Shown: positions 8,059-16,281, numbered from the stretch's first letter. The stretch is 53,204 nt of DNA from Mycobacterium sp. 852002-51057_SCH5723018 (GCF_001667035.1 NZ_LZIR01000034.1:1-53204); one strand, 5' to 3'. Translations and numbers: made by a program. Notes: generated by a model from the letters alone, not told the origin.

Positions 8059-8925
8059 GTGAGCACCGTGAACAGCATTCCCCAGACGGTCGAGTTCGCT
8101 GGCGTCGACGGGATTACCCTGGTCGCCGACGAATGGAACCGCGGCTCGGTCGCGGCGGCCGATCACCCCACGATCCTGATGCTGCACGGCGGCGGCCAGA
8201 ACCGATTCTCCTGGAAAAACACCGGCCAGATCCTGGCCGACGAGGGGTTTCACGTCGTGGCCCTGGATTCCCGCGGGCACGGCGACAGCGATCGCGCCCC
8301 CGGCGCCGATTACGCCGTGGAGACGCTGACCGCCGACGTCATGGGTGTCCTCGACGCGATCGGCCGGCCGGTGATGATCATCGGGGCCAGCATGGGCGGG
8401 TTGACCGGCATCCTCGCCGCCCACCGGGCCGGCCCCGAGAGGGTGACACAGCTGCTGCTCGTCGACGTGGTGCCCCGATTCGAGAAGGGCGGGAGCGCCC
8501 GCATCCGCGACTTCATGTTCAGCGGCCTCGACGGGTTCGACTCGCTGGACCAGGCGGCCGACGCCGTTGCGGCCTACCTGCCGTACCGGAAAAAGCCCCG
8601 CAGCCCGGAGGGGCTGAAAAAGAACCTGCGCCTGCGCGACGGCCGCTGGTACTGGCACTGGGACCCCGCGTTCATGACCAAGCCGGGCGACGACCCCGAA
8701 CTGCGCACCGAGAAATTCGAGCACGCGGCCGCCGGCCTGACCATCCCGGTCCTGTTGATCCGCGGAAAGCTGTCCGACGTCGTCAGCCCCGAGGGTGTTG
8801 AGCACTTCCTGACCCAGGTGCCGCGCGCCGAGTTCGTGGAGCTTTCCAACGCCGGGCATACCGCCGCCGGCGATGACAACGACGCCTTCAGCGACGCCGT
8901 GGTGGCTTTCGTCAACCGCGGGTGA
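8059..8925 (+). CDS. bpoB: Alpha/beta hydrolase annotated as non-haem peroxidase
   Basis: 288 residues from a GTG with GAAAGAGGG upstream. Motifs: LHGGG at 42-46 (oxyanion hole), the nucleophile elbow GASMGG with Ser111, an Asp in the GKLSDVVSPEG segment and the His of NAGHTAAGDD, giving a complete Ser-His-Asp triad. The orthologue Rv1123c is called bpoB, a possible cofactor-free bromoperoxidase, but such names usually hide ordinary esterases or C-C hydrolases. It converges on gnd2, with a perfect 55-bp tandem duplication between the two stops. Confidence 0.85.
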   Translation: MSTVNSIPQTVEFAGVDGITLVADEWNRGSVAAADHPTILMLHGGGQNRFSWKNTGQILADEGFHVVALDSRGHGDSDRAPGADYAVETLTADVMGVLDAIGRPVMIIGASMGGLTGILAAHRAGPERVTQLLLVDVVPRFEKGGSARIRDFMFSGLDGFDSLDQAADAVAAYLPYRKKPRSPEGLKKNLRLRDGRWYWHWDPAFMTKPGDDPELRTEKFEHAAAGLTIPVLLIRGKLSDVVSPEGVEHFLTQVPRAEFVELSNAGHTAAGDDNDAFSDAVVAFVNRG

Positions 8926-8926
8926 T

Positions 8927-9036
8927 TCCGATGGTGGCGACCCGCTTCGCCCGGCTACGCCGCCCTCGCGATCGCCACTAGTCCGATGGTGGCGACCCGC
9001 TTCGCCCGGCTACGCCGCCCTCGCGATCGCCACTAG
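8927..9036. repeat. Perfect tandem duplication of a 55-bp palindrome-containing element
   Basis: Units 8927-8981 and 8982-9036 are identical over 55 bases. Within each unit GTGGCGA pairs with TCGCCAC, so each can fold as a stem-loop. The array fills the gap between convergent bpoB (stop 8925) and gnd2, and the last bases of unit 2 form the gnd2 stop codon. A role as double bidirectional terminator is likely. Similar GC-rich elements recur at gene ends in mycobacteria as far as I remember. Confidence 0.9.
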
Positions 9037-10055
9037 TTGGCCGGTTTCTCAGCGTGGCCACCGAACTGCTTGCGCATCGCCGAAAGCGCCTTGCTGGCGA
9101 AGTCATCGAGCTGACGCGAGGCGAATCGAGACTGCAGCGCGGTGGTGAGCACCGGCGACGGCACCCCCTCGTCGATGGCCGCGATGGCGGTCCAGCGGCC
9201 CTCCCCGGAATCGGAGACCCGGCCCGAAAACTCCTTCAGGTCAGGCGAATCGTGCAACGCGCTCGCGGTCAGATCCAGCAGCCAGGAGCCGATGACGCTG
9301 CCCCGGCGCCACACCTCGGCGACGTCCGGGATGTCGAAGTCGTACTCGTAGCACTCGGGATTGACCAGCGGTGCCGTTTCGGCGTCGGACTCTTGGATGC
9401 GGGTGCCGATGTCGGCGTTGCGCAGGATATTGAGCCCCTCGGCGAGCGACGCCATCATCCCGTACTCGATGCCGTTGTGCACCATCTTCACGAAGTGGCC
9501 GGCTCCGGTCTTGCCGCAGTGCAGGTAGCCCTTCTCCGGTTGGGCGACCTCGCCTTCCCGGCCGGGCGTTCGGGGTGCGGCGTCGAACCCCGGCGCGATG
9601 CTCACGAAGAGGGGCTCCGCGTGCTCGAAGGCGTAGTCGTCGCCGCCGATCATCAGGCAGTAGCCGCGCTCCCGACCCCATACACCGCCGCTGGTGCCGC
9701 AGTCCAGTAGGTGAATCCCGTTCTCGGACAGGGTCTTTGCGTGCCGCAAGTCGTCTCGGTAATACGAGTTGCCACCGTCGATGACGATGTCGCCGGAGTC
9801 CAGGGTCTTGGCCAGCTCGTTGATCACTCCCGTGGTGATGGTGCCGGCCGGAACCATCACCCAAACCACTCGCGGGGCGGTGAGTTTCTCGGCGAGCTCT
9901 TGCAGCGAAGCGACGCCGGTCGTCCTCTCGTCGCCCGCCATCGCCTTGACCGCGTCCGGGTTGTGGTCATAGACCACGCATTCGTGCCCGTCCGTGGTCA
10001 CCCGCCGTGCGATGTTCGCGCCCATGCGGCCCAGACCGATCATCCCTAGCTGCAT
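9033..10055 (-). CDS. gnd2: 6-phosphogluconate dehydrogenase, decarboxylating, short NAD-type
   Basis: 340 residues. The N-terminal Rossmann domain has GLGRMG at 7-12 followed by VVYDHNPDAV. The central segment HFVKMVHNGIEYG contains the catalytic Lys and the substrate-binding Asn of 6PGDH. The length is that of the short GntZ/YqeC class rather than the ~470-residue NADP enzymes. It oxidises 6-phosphogluconate to ribulose 5-phosphate and CO2 in the oxidative pentose phosphate pathway. A GGAGAGA Shine-Dalgarno is present. It lies 15 bases downstream of zwf1, so the two steps are co-expressed. Its stop codon lies within the 55-bp repeat. Confidence 0.93.
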   Translation of the reverse strand: MQLGMIGLGRMGANIARRVTTDGHECVVYDHNPDAVKAMAGDERTTGVASLQELAEKLTAPRVVWVMVPAGTITTGVINELAKTLDSGDIVIDGGNSYYRDDLRHAKTLSENGIHLLDCGTSGGVWGRERGYCLMIGGDDYAFEHAEPLFVSIAPGFDAAPRTPGREGEVAQPEKGYLHCGKTGAGHFVKMVHNGIEYGMMASLAEGLNILRNADIGTRIQESDAETAPLVNPECYEYDFDIPDVAEVWRRGSVIGSWLLDLTASALHDSPDLKEFSGRVSDSGEGRWTAIAAIDEGVPSPVLTTALQSRFASRQLDDFASKALSAMRKQFGGHAEKPAN

Positions 10056-10070
10056 TTCTCTCCTGTCTCC

Positions 10071-11480
10071 TTACTGTCTTGGATGCGTGTCTTGCGGCAG
10101 CCACGGCTGTTGCCAGCCGTGGTGACCGCGCAGTAGCGCGTGCGCGGCGTCGGGGCCCCAGGTGCCGCAGTCGTAATAGTGGATTTCGCCCGGTTCGTCC
10201 AGCAGAGGCTGCACGATGCGCCACGTCTGTTCGATGCCGTCGATGCGCGCGAAGAGCTGGCGATCGCCGGTCAGCGCGGCATGAAAGAGGCGCTCGTAGG
10301 GCCGTTCTGGCTCGCCCAGGTCGTGGGCGAACAGGGAATCGAGGTGGATGTCGTGCCACGCGTCGCCGACTTGCGCGGATATCTGCACCCTCATCCCCGG
10401 GTCGGGGTCGATGCGCAGCACGATCTGGTTGGGCTCCGCCGGTCGGCATTCGGGCAGAAAGGCCATCGAGGGAACGCGACGCAGGAAGAGCCGCACCTCG
10501 GTGACCTTCTCCGGCAGGGCCTTGCCGGCCCGCATGAAGATGGGCACCCCGGCCCAGCGCCAGTTGTCGATCTCGGTGTGCAGCGCGATGAAAGTCTCGG
10601 TTTGCGAATCCTTGGACACCTCGGGGATATCGGTATAGCCGCGGTACTGACCGCGCACGCACCGTTCGGGCTTCAGCGGCGGCATGGCGCGCAGCACCTC
10701 GGCCTTCTTGTCGTTGAGGTCGTCGGCGCTGGGGCCGACCGGGGGCTCCATCGCCGCCATCGCCAGCACCTGCAGCAGGTGGTTCTGCACGACGTCGCGC
10801 AACGCGCCGACCGCGTCGTAGAACCGGCCCCGGGTCTCGACCCCGAAGTTCTCGGCCATCGTGATGTGGATCTCCGAAACGCTGCGCCGGTCCCACAATT
10901 CGGCGAGCGCGTGGTTGCCGAAGCGCAGGCACTCGAGTTCGACCACGGGTTGCTTGCCCAAGAAGTGGTCCACCCGCAGGATCTGGTCTTCTTCGAGCAC
11001 CGCCCGCAGCCTCGTGTTGAGCTCGCGTGCCGACTCCACGTCGTGGCCGAACGGCTTCTCCACCGCCACGTGCGCCCGCTCGAGCAGGCCAACCTTGCCG
11101 AGGTTCTCCACGATCGGCGCGAACAACGCCGGCGGCATCTCCAGGTAATACAGCGGGCGGTAGTCCGACCCGATCAGCTCGGCGAGCTTGCTGTAGAGCT
11201 CGCCGTCGGTCACGTCGCCGGACATGTAGTCCAGTCGGCCCGCCAACCGGTCGAAGACCGCGTCATCGATCTTCTCGCCCGCTCCGCTGATGGCGTCGCG
11301 GGCCAGCGCGATCACCTTCTCGACGGGCATGTCGTCGCTGGCCACGCCCAGGATGGGGCAGTCCAAAAGCTTGCGGGATTCGAGCCGATACAACGCCCGG
11401 AACGTCATCTTGCGGGCCAGGTCGCCGGTGATACCGAAGATCACCAGCAGGTTCGAGGAACCATCACCGCCGTCGGTCAA
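10071..11480 (-). CDS. zwf1: Glucose-6-phosphate 1-dehydrogenase
   Basis: 469 residues. GITGDLARK (16-24) is the coenzyme-binding fingerprint and RVDHFLGK (169-176) the active-site signature with catalytic His172; EKPFG at 141-145 is also conserved. It oxidises glucose 6-phosphate to 6-phosphogluconolactone. The start codon is an uncommon TTG at 11478-11480, preceded by a strong G[11 protein letters not shown]hine-Dalgarno, and the N-terminus MTDGGDGSSNLLVIFG agrees with the M. tuberculosis protein as I recall it. It is the first gene of a zwf1-gnd2 operon, divergent from the cyclase gene. Confidence 0.93.
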   Translation of the reverse strand: MTDGGDGSSNLLVIFGITGDLARKMTFRALYRLESRKLLDCPILGVASDDMPVEKVIALARDAISGAGEKIDDAVFDRLAGRLDYMSGDVTDGELYSKLAELIGSDYRPLYYLEMPPALFAPIVENLGKVGLLERAHVAVEKPFGHDVESARELNTRLRAVLEEDQILRVDHFLGKQPVVELECLRFGNHALAELWDRRSVSEIHITMAENFGVETRGRFYDAVGALRDVVQNHLLQVLAMAAMEPPVGPSADDLNDKKAEVLRAMPPLKPERCVRGQYRGYTDIPEVSKDSQTETFIALHTEIDNWRWAGVPIFMRAGKALPEKVTEVRLFLRRVPSMAFLPECRPAEPNQIVLRIDPDPGMRVQISAQVGDAWHDIHLDSLFAHDLGEPERPYERLFHAALTGDRQLFARIDGIEQTWRIVQPLLDEPGEIHYYDCGTWGPDAAHALLRGHHGWQQPWLPQDTHPRQ

Positions 11481-11603
11481 GACCCCACCTCCCGAAAGTC
11501 ACCCAATCGGCTCATGTGAAATCCACTACCCGCGGCGGCCGACCTCAACACTAGACAGCGTGCATAGGCCCGACAACCGGTAGCCATCGCGACCTTTGGC
11601 AGG

Positions 11604-12437
11604 ATGCCTGGAGTGGGTGACGCCATGCATGTCGCGGTCTACGCCTTGGCCGCGCTCGCCGCAATCGAGGCCGGCGCGCTCGTCGTGCTGTCCGTCCTGC
11701 TGGTGCGCGGCCGGCGCGAGCTCGACGAGTTGCGACAGCGGGCCGACACCCGCAGTCGGCTGCTGTCGGGCGGCCGCGAGGCCGTCAAGACGGTGTGGAA
11801 CACGGCCAACCTGATGCGCAAGGAGGGCTTCGGTGCGGTGGTGCGCAGCTCGATCGAGGAGCTCGCCGACTGGGCCGAGGTCGAGCGCCCCGACCTCGCG
11901 CGGGTCACCCCGGACGGCCGGGTGGTGATCCTCTTCTCCGACATCGAGGAGTCCACCGCCCTCAACGAGCGGATCGGCGACCGGGCCTTCGTCAAGCTGA
12001 TCGCCTCGCACGACAAGCTCGTTCACAAGCTCGTAGAACGGCACTCCGGACATGTCGTGAAAAGCCAGGGCGACGGCTTCATGATTGCCTTCTCGCGCGC
12101 CCAGCAGGCGGTGCAATGCGGCCTCGACCTGCAGGACGCCCTGCACGGTAACGGAAAACCCAAGCGGCACGAGGAGATTCGCGTTCGGATCGGCATCCAC
12201 ATGGGACGCTCGGTACGCCGCGGCGACGATCTGTTCGGGCGCAACGTCGCGATGGCGGCCCGGGTGGCAGCCGAGGCCGTGGGCGGACAGATCCTCGTGA
12301 GCGAGCCGGTGCGAGACGCCCTTCGCGACTGTGACGACATCGCGTTCGACGACGGCAGCGACGTCGAGCTGAAGGGCTTCTCGGGCAGCTATCGTTTGTT
12401 CGCCGTCGAACCCGCGGCCGACCCCGACTTGGATTGA
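11604..12437 (+). CDS. Membrane-anchored class III adenylate/guanylate cyclase (Rv1120c-like, intact)
   Basis: 277 residues. One N-terminal helix at about 8-34 anchors a cytosolic cyclase homology domain from about 100. Metal-binding Asp113 (FSDIEEST) and Asp157 (KSQGDGF), substrate Lys153 and the Arg220 of MAARV are present. In the [11 protein letters not shown] block the usual Asp and Asn positions appear to be Asn214 and Ala216, so purine choice and catalysis may be unusual. ATG 11604 is used; ATG 11625 (MHVAVYAL) with GGAG upstream is an equally good start. From memory the M. tuberculosis counterpart Rv1119c/Rv1120c is a broken gene. It overlaps the convergent small gene at its 3' end. 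Confidence 0.85.
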   Translation: MPGVGDAMHVAVYALAALAAIEAGALVVLSVLLVRGRRELDELRQRADTRSRLLSGGREAVKTVWNTANLMRKEGFGAVVRSSIEELADWAEVERPDLARVTPDGRVVILFSDIEESTALNERIGDRAFVKLIASHDKLVHKLVERHSGHVVKSQGDGFMIAFSRAQQAVQCGLDLQDALHGNGKPKRHEEIRVRIGIHMGRSVRRGDDLFGRNVAMAARVAAEAVGGQILVSEPVRDALRDCDDIAFDDGSDVELKGFSGSYRLFAVEPAADPDLD

Positions 12438-12598
12438 AAGCTTTGCCCGTTGGATTCGGCCAGCCGCTGATGTAGGCGGGCCCGGACCTCGTCGGCGGTG
12501 TAGGAGCGTCGCTTGCGTTGATCGCGAACCACCAGCGCGCCCCCGGCGACGACACCGGCGACACCGGCCAGGCCGAGCCACTTCCAAATGCTGCGCAT
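12389..12598 (-). CDS. Small single-pass membrane protein
   Basis: 69 residues from ATG 12598 (an in-frame ATG at 12631 would add 11 residues). MRSIWKW is followed by a hydrophobic Gly/Ala/Val helix at about 7-24, then a basic stop-transfer RDQRKRR and an amphipathic [17 protein letters not shown] segment. The layout is that of an N-in/C-in anchored small protein, and similar short proteins occur in mycobacteria. The last 16 codons overlap the end of the convergent cyclase gene (12389-12437). No function is known, and the Shine-Dalgarno is weak. Confidence 0.5.
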   Translation of the reverse strand: MRSIWKWLGLAGVAGVVAGGALVVRDQRKRRSYTADEVRARLHQRLAESNGQSFQSKSGSAAGSTANKR

Positions 12599-12753
12599 GG
12601 TTGACAGGCTATTACCGCAGCCGGACCGCATGTGTCCGATCCCGGTAGGAGGCGCCCGATCGACACCGTTTGCGGGCAGGCCTCCGTGCTGGACGACCGG
12701 GACGGCTAACTATCCGATCTCACACGAACCTCGAAAATGGAAGGCGGACAACG

Positions 12754-12789
12754 ATGGCCGACCACCGCGCCAAGGGTCATAGATGCTGA
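12754..12789 (+). other. Leader mini-ORF overlapping the next start
   Basis: ATG 12754 with GGAAGGCGG upstream opens an 11-codon frame (MADHRAKGHRC, TGA at 12787-12789) whose end overlaps the ATG of the following gene (12783) by seven bases. It could couple translation of the downstream gene. The sequence shows the arrangement; translation is unproven. Confidence 0.3.
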
Positions 12790-13463
12790 CGTTGGACCAG
12801 GCGGCCCAGGAGACGCGGACGGGCGACCTTTGGCTGTTCCGCGGCATTTCGGGGCCCGATCGCGCCATCCAAACCCTGACCAACAGCCCGGTGAACCACG
12901 TTGGGATGACGGTGGCGATCGACGATCTTCCGCCGCTCATCTGGCACGCCGAACTCGGCGACAAACTCACCGACATGTGGACCGGCACCAACCACCGCGG
13001 CGTGCAGCTCAACGATCTGCGCGACGCTGTCCTGCAATGGATGGAGCGCTACCACCAGCGCTGCTGGCTGCGACAGCTGATGCCGTACGCCAATCGCCGA
13101 CAGGAGAACGAACTGCTGCGAGTGATCGCGCGCATGGACGGGACGCCCTTCCCGGCCACCGCGCGCCTCACCGGCCGCTGGCTGCGCGGCCGGCTGCCCA
13201 CCGCCTACGACTGGACGCGCGGAATTCCCGTCGTAGACAAGAAGATTCGAGAATCGACACAGCGCCGCAAGGCACGGCAACGCGTCGGCCTGGAAGCGGC
13301 GTACTGCGCGGAGACGGTGGCGATCACCTACGAGGAAATGGGCTTGCTGTCCACGGAGAAGTACTCGAACTGGTTTGACCCGGGCTCGTTCTGGAGCGGC
13401 GACACGCTTCCGCTCGCGCCCGGCTACCGGCTGGGCGAGGAAATCGCCGTCGTGGTCGGCTAG
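12783..13463 (+). CDS. Permuted NlpC/P60 (YiiX-like) papain-fold protein
   Basis: 226 residues. TGDLWLFRG near 13-21 and NSPVNHVGMTV with His39 are followed by PLIWHAELG (Glu57). Late in the chain comes AAYCAETVAITYEEMGL with Cys175. The order His, Glu, then Cys is that of the circularly permuted YiiX/LRAT branch of NlpC/P60 proteins, which act on amide or ester bonds of cell-wall or lipid substrates. A TAG lies directly before ATG 12783, so this is the earliest start; AAGGG is the Shine-Dalgarno. It may correspond to Rv1118c. It overlaps the convergent monooxygenase gene by 4 bases. Substrate unknown. Confidence 0.7.
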   Translation: MLTLDQAAQETRTGDLWLFRGISGPDRAIQTLTNSPVNHVGMTVAIDDLPPLIWHAELGDKLTDMWTGTNHRGVQLNDLRDAVLQWMERYHQRCWLRQLMPYANRRQENELLRVIARMDGTPFPATARLTGRWLRGRLPTAYDWTRGIPVVDKKIRESTQRRKARQRVGLEAAYCAETVAITYEEMGLLSTEKYSNWFDPGSFWSGDTLPLAPGYRLGEEIAVVVG

Positions 13464-13783
13464 TCGACCGACATCTCAGCCAACTCCGACCAGCCGGTCG
13501 CATCGATCGCCTGGTTGATGATTTTGGGCGTGGACTTCAGCGCCTGCGGCAGCTCCCGCATCGCCTGCTTGAAGTGATCGCTGTTGACGTGGACGCCGCC
13601 GGCGTCGCCGTCGCGGAACGCCTCCACCAGGACGTACTCCGCAGGGTTGTCCAGACTCCGCGACCATTCGAACCACAGGTTGCCCTCTTCGGCGCGGGTG
13701 GCGGCGGTGAACGCGGCGACCAGTTCCGGCCAGCGCTCGCTCCACTCCGGTTTGGTTTCGAACTTGACGACGATGAAGATCAT
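13460..13783 (-). CDS. Antibiotic biosynthesis monooxygenase (ABM) domain protein
   Basis: 107 residues with the ferredoxin-like dimeric alpha/beta barrel of the ABM family. It starts with the strand MIFIVVKFETKPEW, has GNLWFEWSRS and YVLVEAFRDGDAGGVHVNSDHFKQAM, and ends with a long tail. The His/Asn-rich HVNSDHF strand lines the cavity in this family. Such proteins oxidise quinols or polyketides without cofactor, or degrade haem; nothing here decides between these. It matches Rv1117. GGGGGA precedes the ATG. Confidence 0.85.
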   Translation of the reverse strand: MIFIVVKFETKPEWSERWPELVAAFTAATRAEEGNLWFEWSRSLDNPAEYVLVEAFRDGDAGGVHVNSDHFKQAMRELPQALKSTPKIINQAIDATGWSELAEMSVD

Positions 13784-14109
13784 GCCGGTCCCCCGCCTAT
13801 GCTTGCCGCTTCCAGTTCGCCCGCAGGATCGGTGACCGACCCGGAGCGGGCAGCGTCAGGATACGTGCGCCGGGCCCGCCGCGGCCTTCGCCTGGCGGCG
13901 GTCACCGTTGTTTTCCACATCCAGCAAAACTTGGCTAGGCGCCTTAACTGACGCCTGGCAAGCTTTGCTATTGACCTTCTTGTCAGGCGGTGCTCTCGAA
14001 AGCTAACGGCTGTGACGAATCACACAGACCGGCTTCCATCCGGATGAGTTCACCATCCGCCGGTTGTGAATTCGCTCATCGCTGATGAACACATCCGCAA
14101 TTTGATTTG
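13784..14109. other. Intergenic region of 326 bases without a supported gene
   Basis: No open frame with start, Shine-Dalgarno and plausible composition is seen on either strand. It contains a small dyad TGTGA-CGAA-TCACA (14011-14024), a GCGCC-rich dyad near 13933-13957 and lower GC than its surroundings. It probably holds upstream signals of the ABM gene and the 3' end of the C40 peptidase gene. Confidence 0.6.
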
Positions 14110-14676
14110 TTATGGATTCGGGATCGCCGGGTCACCCGGCTGCAGTACGTCGGGGGCCGGCGGCGTCGGTGGGGCCGGAGCCGCGGCATCGACGAGCACC
14201 GGCTGCGCGTCCGGCGGCGGAAGCGGCGCATCCGCCGGCGGGGGCGGCGCGTCCGGCGGCGGCGGGGCAACGTCACCCTCGGGCGGCATCGGAAGGAACA
14301 TGTGGTGCGTGAATCCGGCCTGGTAGGCGCCCGGACCACCGACGTGCACCCCTCCGCGCTCACCGCTGGACACGGACGTCCCGTCCGGCAAGGTCACCGC
14401 CGTGTGGCCACCGTTCCAGCCGATCACCAGCGCGTTGGGAGCGGTTCCGTACTGGAAGCCCCGCGCCAAAAGGGCGGCTTCCTCGTTGCCCGTGTTGAAC
14501 CTGTTTCCGAAAACCGGCCGATCGGTCGCCGCGTTGGCAACCCACGAAGCAAGCCCAGAGCAATCGGTCCCGGCGGGCGAATCGCCACCAGTGATATAGG
14601 GCGACCCGGAGACCTGATTGATGAGCGTCATCAACGTTGCAAGTACAACCATGGGCAGGCACGCTAGCAACGCCAT
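14110..14676 (-). CDS. Exported NlpC/P60-like (C40) peptidase with proline-rich tail
   Basis: 188 residues. A hydrophobic N-terminus (1-22) acts as signal peptide or anchor. The domain follows with SPYITGGDSPAGTDCSGLASW (Cys39) and GWNGGHTAVTLPDGT (His91), the Cys and His of NlpC/P60 endopeptidases, and ends with FTHHMFLPM. From residue 131 the chain is a Pro/Ala/Asp tail of about 58 residues, probably disordered or wall-spanning. Similar short catalytic domains occur in mycobacterial exported proteins and mycobacteriophage lysins. It would cleave peptidoglycan stem peptides. The Shine-Dalgarno is poor. It may be the Rv1115 equivalent, but I am not certain. Confidence 0.7.
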   Translation of the reverse strand: MALLACLPMVVLATLMTLINQVSGSPYITGGDSPAGTDCSGLASWVANAATDRPVFGNRFNTGNEEAALLARGFQYGTAPNALVIGWNGGHTAVTLPDGTSVSSGERGGVHVGGPGAYQAGFTHHMFLPMPPEGDVAPPPPDAPPPPADAPLPPPDAQPVLVDAAAPAPPTPPAPDVLQPGDPAIPNP

Positions 14677-14868
14677 TCATAGAAAGCCAAAATTTGTGGC
14701 CTGCGTCATGCGCAAATCCTGTAATGGCGGCCGCCACATACCTAGCAAATTCATTATGTGAAATGTGGCTTCACCGAACCGCCCTGAAAGAACTGGACGA
14801 CGGCCGCCGGGCTGCTTCGGTCCGGGACTTGATTCAGGCCGAGGCCGTGCCGAGCGGCCGGGAAGGGA

Positions 14869-15228
14869 TCAGCGGTGGTCGCTGAGTCGTTCGGTTTCGG
14901 CTATCTCGCGGTCGATGTCGGCTTGGTCCCGTCGAGCACCAGCCGTTGTGCGCTTGCTTTGTTCGTCCGCGCGCCGAAGTCGCTCGCGTTCCCGCTCGGA
15001 GGCCGTGCCCTCGCGTTCGTCGGCGCGGCGCTCTCGCTCGTCCGCCACACGCTCGCGATCGTCTGCGATCTGCTCACGCTGGTCAGCGATCCCGTCTCTT
15101 CTGTCAGCGAGGAAGTCGCGTCGTGAGACCTCGGCCTCGCGATGCATAACGTCGTCCTCGCGCTCACCGAGCGCGGCGTTTCGGCGTTCGAGCTCGCCGG
15201 ACGTGTTGGCACGATCCTCAGCGGCCAC
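14869..15228 (-). CDS. Highly charged coiled-coil protein
   Basis: 119 residues from GTG 15228, eight bases after the upstream VOC stop and with AAGGTGGG overlapping that stop, so probably translationally coupled. Residues 27-90 are a run of heptad-like Arg/Asp/Glu repeats (units such as DQREQIADDRER and DERERRADE), predicting a long single helix or coiled coil. There is no enzymatic motif. Comparable repeats are found as linkers in actinobacterial GGDEF and sensor proteins. Function unknown; the composition could also make it a nucleic-acid or membrane-surface binder. Confidence 0.6.
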   Translation of the reverse strand: MAAEDRANTSGELERRNAALGEREDDVMHREAEVSRRDFLADRRDGIADQREQIADDRERVADERERRADEREGTASERERERLRRADEQSKRTTAGARRDQADIDREIAETERLSDHR

Positions 15229-15236
15229 ACCCCACC

Positions 15237-15635
15237 TTAGCGCTCGAACTTGGCACGAGCCCCGGCCGTAACCGGCGTAAACAGGTTGACCAGGTTTCCA
15301 TCGGGATCCCGGAACAGCAGCGCGCGGTTGCCCCACGGCATGGTTGTCGGCGTCGTCACGACGTCGTCGAGGCGCTCGCGGAGGCGCTCGTATTCCGCGT
15401 CCACGTCGTCGACAAGAAATTCGACGATCGCGCTTCGGTTGGCCGAGGGCTCGGCCGATCCCTCTCCGAACAGCGGGACGGTCTTGTCGCTACCGAGGGC
15501 CAGGGTGCCGATTGGCGTCGGTATCTCGGCGAAGAGTTCGTTCCCCCATACCGCGGAAATTTCGGTGACCATCTCATAGAAAGCGACGAGCCGATTGACA
15601 TCGGCCGTGATGATGCGGGTCGAGATGAACTTCAT
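15237..15635 (-). CDS. Glyoxalase/VOC family protein
   Basis: 132 residues. It opens MKFISTRIITADVNRLVAFYE and contains EFLVDDVDAEYERLRERL and WGNRALLFRDPDGNLVNLFTP, the RDPDGN..F ending being typical of vicinal oxygen chelate proteins. One chain carries two beta-alpha-beta-beta-beta halves and would form a single metal site per dimer. The reaction is unassigned (glyoxalase, dioxygenase or resistance type). GGGGAGG is an excellent Shine-Dalgarno. It is the first gene of a pair with the coiled-coil protein. Confidence 0.88.
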   Translation of the reverse strand: MKFISTRIITADVNRLVAFYEMVTEISAVWGNELFAEIPTPIGTLALGSDKTVPLFGEGSAEPSANRSAIVEFLVDDVDAEYERLRERLDDVVTTPTTMPWGNRALLFRDPDGNLVNLFTPVTAGARAKFER

Positions 15636-15714
15636 GCGGTCCTCCCCGTAGGCGTCTGACCCGAGGAATGCTAGGGACCGCCACCGACAGGCTCGTGCCA
15701 GAGCCGGCGTAGGA

Positions 15715-16113
15715 CTAGATCGGGGTCCACACCCCGTTGTTCCAGAATCCCCAATTGCCGGCGGTGGGGTTCCACATCAGGTTCGCCCCAGGCGCCCACG
15801 GCGCCGGTGGTGGTTGCGGCGGCGCCCACGGCGGCGGTGGACCCCAGGGCCCCCAGCCCGCCGGACCGAACGGGGCTCCCGGGCCCAGCCAGTCATGGCA
15901 GCGATTCCAGTCCCAGTCCGAGACCTTGCCCCAGCCCGGGTTCCATGAATCGCCCGGGCACCAGTGGGCGCTCGGCGCAGGGCCCGGCGAGGCCTGGGCC
16001 CAGGGGCCGGCGCCGCCGGCCAGCCCGAGAGCGGACAACACCACCAACGCGCCACCCGCCAGCGCGCTCCCAACCCGCCGGACCCACCGTCTCGTTTGGT
16101 TTGCAGCCGCCAT
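15715..16113 (-). CDS. Exported Trp/Pro-rich protein
   Basis: 132 residues from ATG 16113; an in-frame GTG at 16155 would add 14 residues but spoils the signal peptide. Basic residues (RRWVRR) and a hydrophobic Ala/Gly/Leu core end near AQA, giving a Sec signal peptide of about 40 residues. The mature part has two Cys in HWCPGDSWNPGWG and DWDWNRCHDWLG, then a Pro/Trp-rich region and the terminal WGFWNNGVWTPI. The paired Cys suggest a disulphide outside the membrane. Small secreted proteins of this composition are common in mycobacteria; function unknown. Confidence 0.7.
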   Translation of the reverse strand: MAAANQTRRWVRRVGSALAGGALVVLSALGLAGGAGPWAQASPGPAPSAHWCPGDSWNPGWGKVSDWDWNRCHDWLGPGAPFGPAGWGPWGPPPPWAPPQPPPAPWAPGANLMWNPTAGNWGFWNNGVWTPI

Positions 16114-16281
16114 CCCCCAAGGATTTCCCTTGGACCCGAGCGAAATCAAGGCCACCGTAGTTCTGGCGTCACAACGGACCGCGCCTGGCCGCCTCGGACC
16201 TCCGGCGACCGCCGTTTAACCGCGAAGTGTCCAGGGTACTTAACCGGCGTCGAACAAGCCGCCACAGGAGGTGCAAGCTCC

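Noticed and set aside
8927..9036. Possible CRISPR array
   Set aside because: The two 55-base units are directly adjacent with no spacers, and no cas-like gene is nearby.
14011..14024. CRP-like site TGTGACGAATCACA
   Set aside because: The half-sites are four bases apart instead of the six needed in TGTGAnnnnnnTCACA, and it is not placed at a promoter that can be defined.
14764..14885. Forty-codon plus-strand frame MWLHRTALKELDDGRRAASV
   Set aside because: No ribosome-binding site, no recognised relative, and it ends within the convergent coiled-coil gene. It could be a gene remnant, but the sequence does not support a call.
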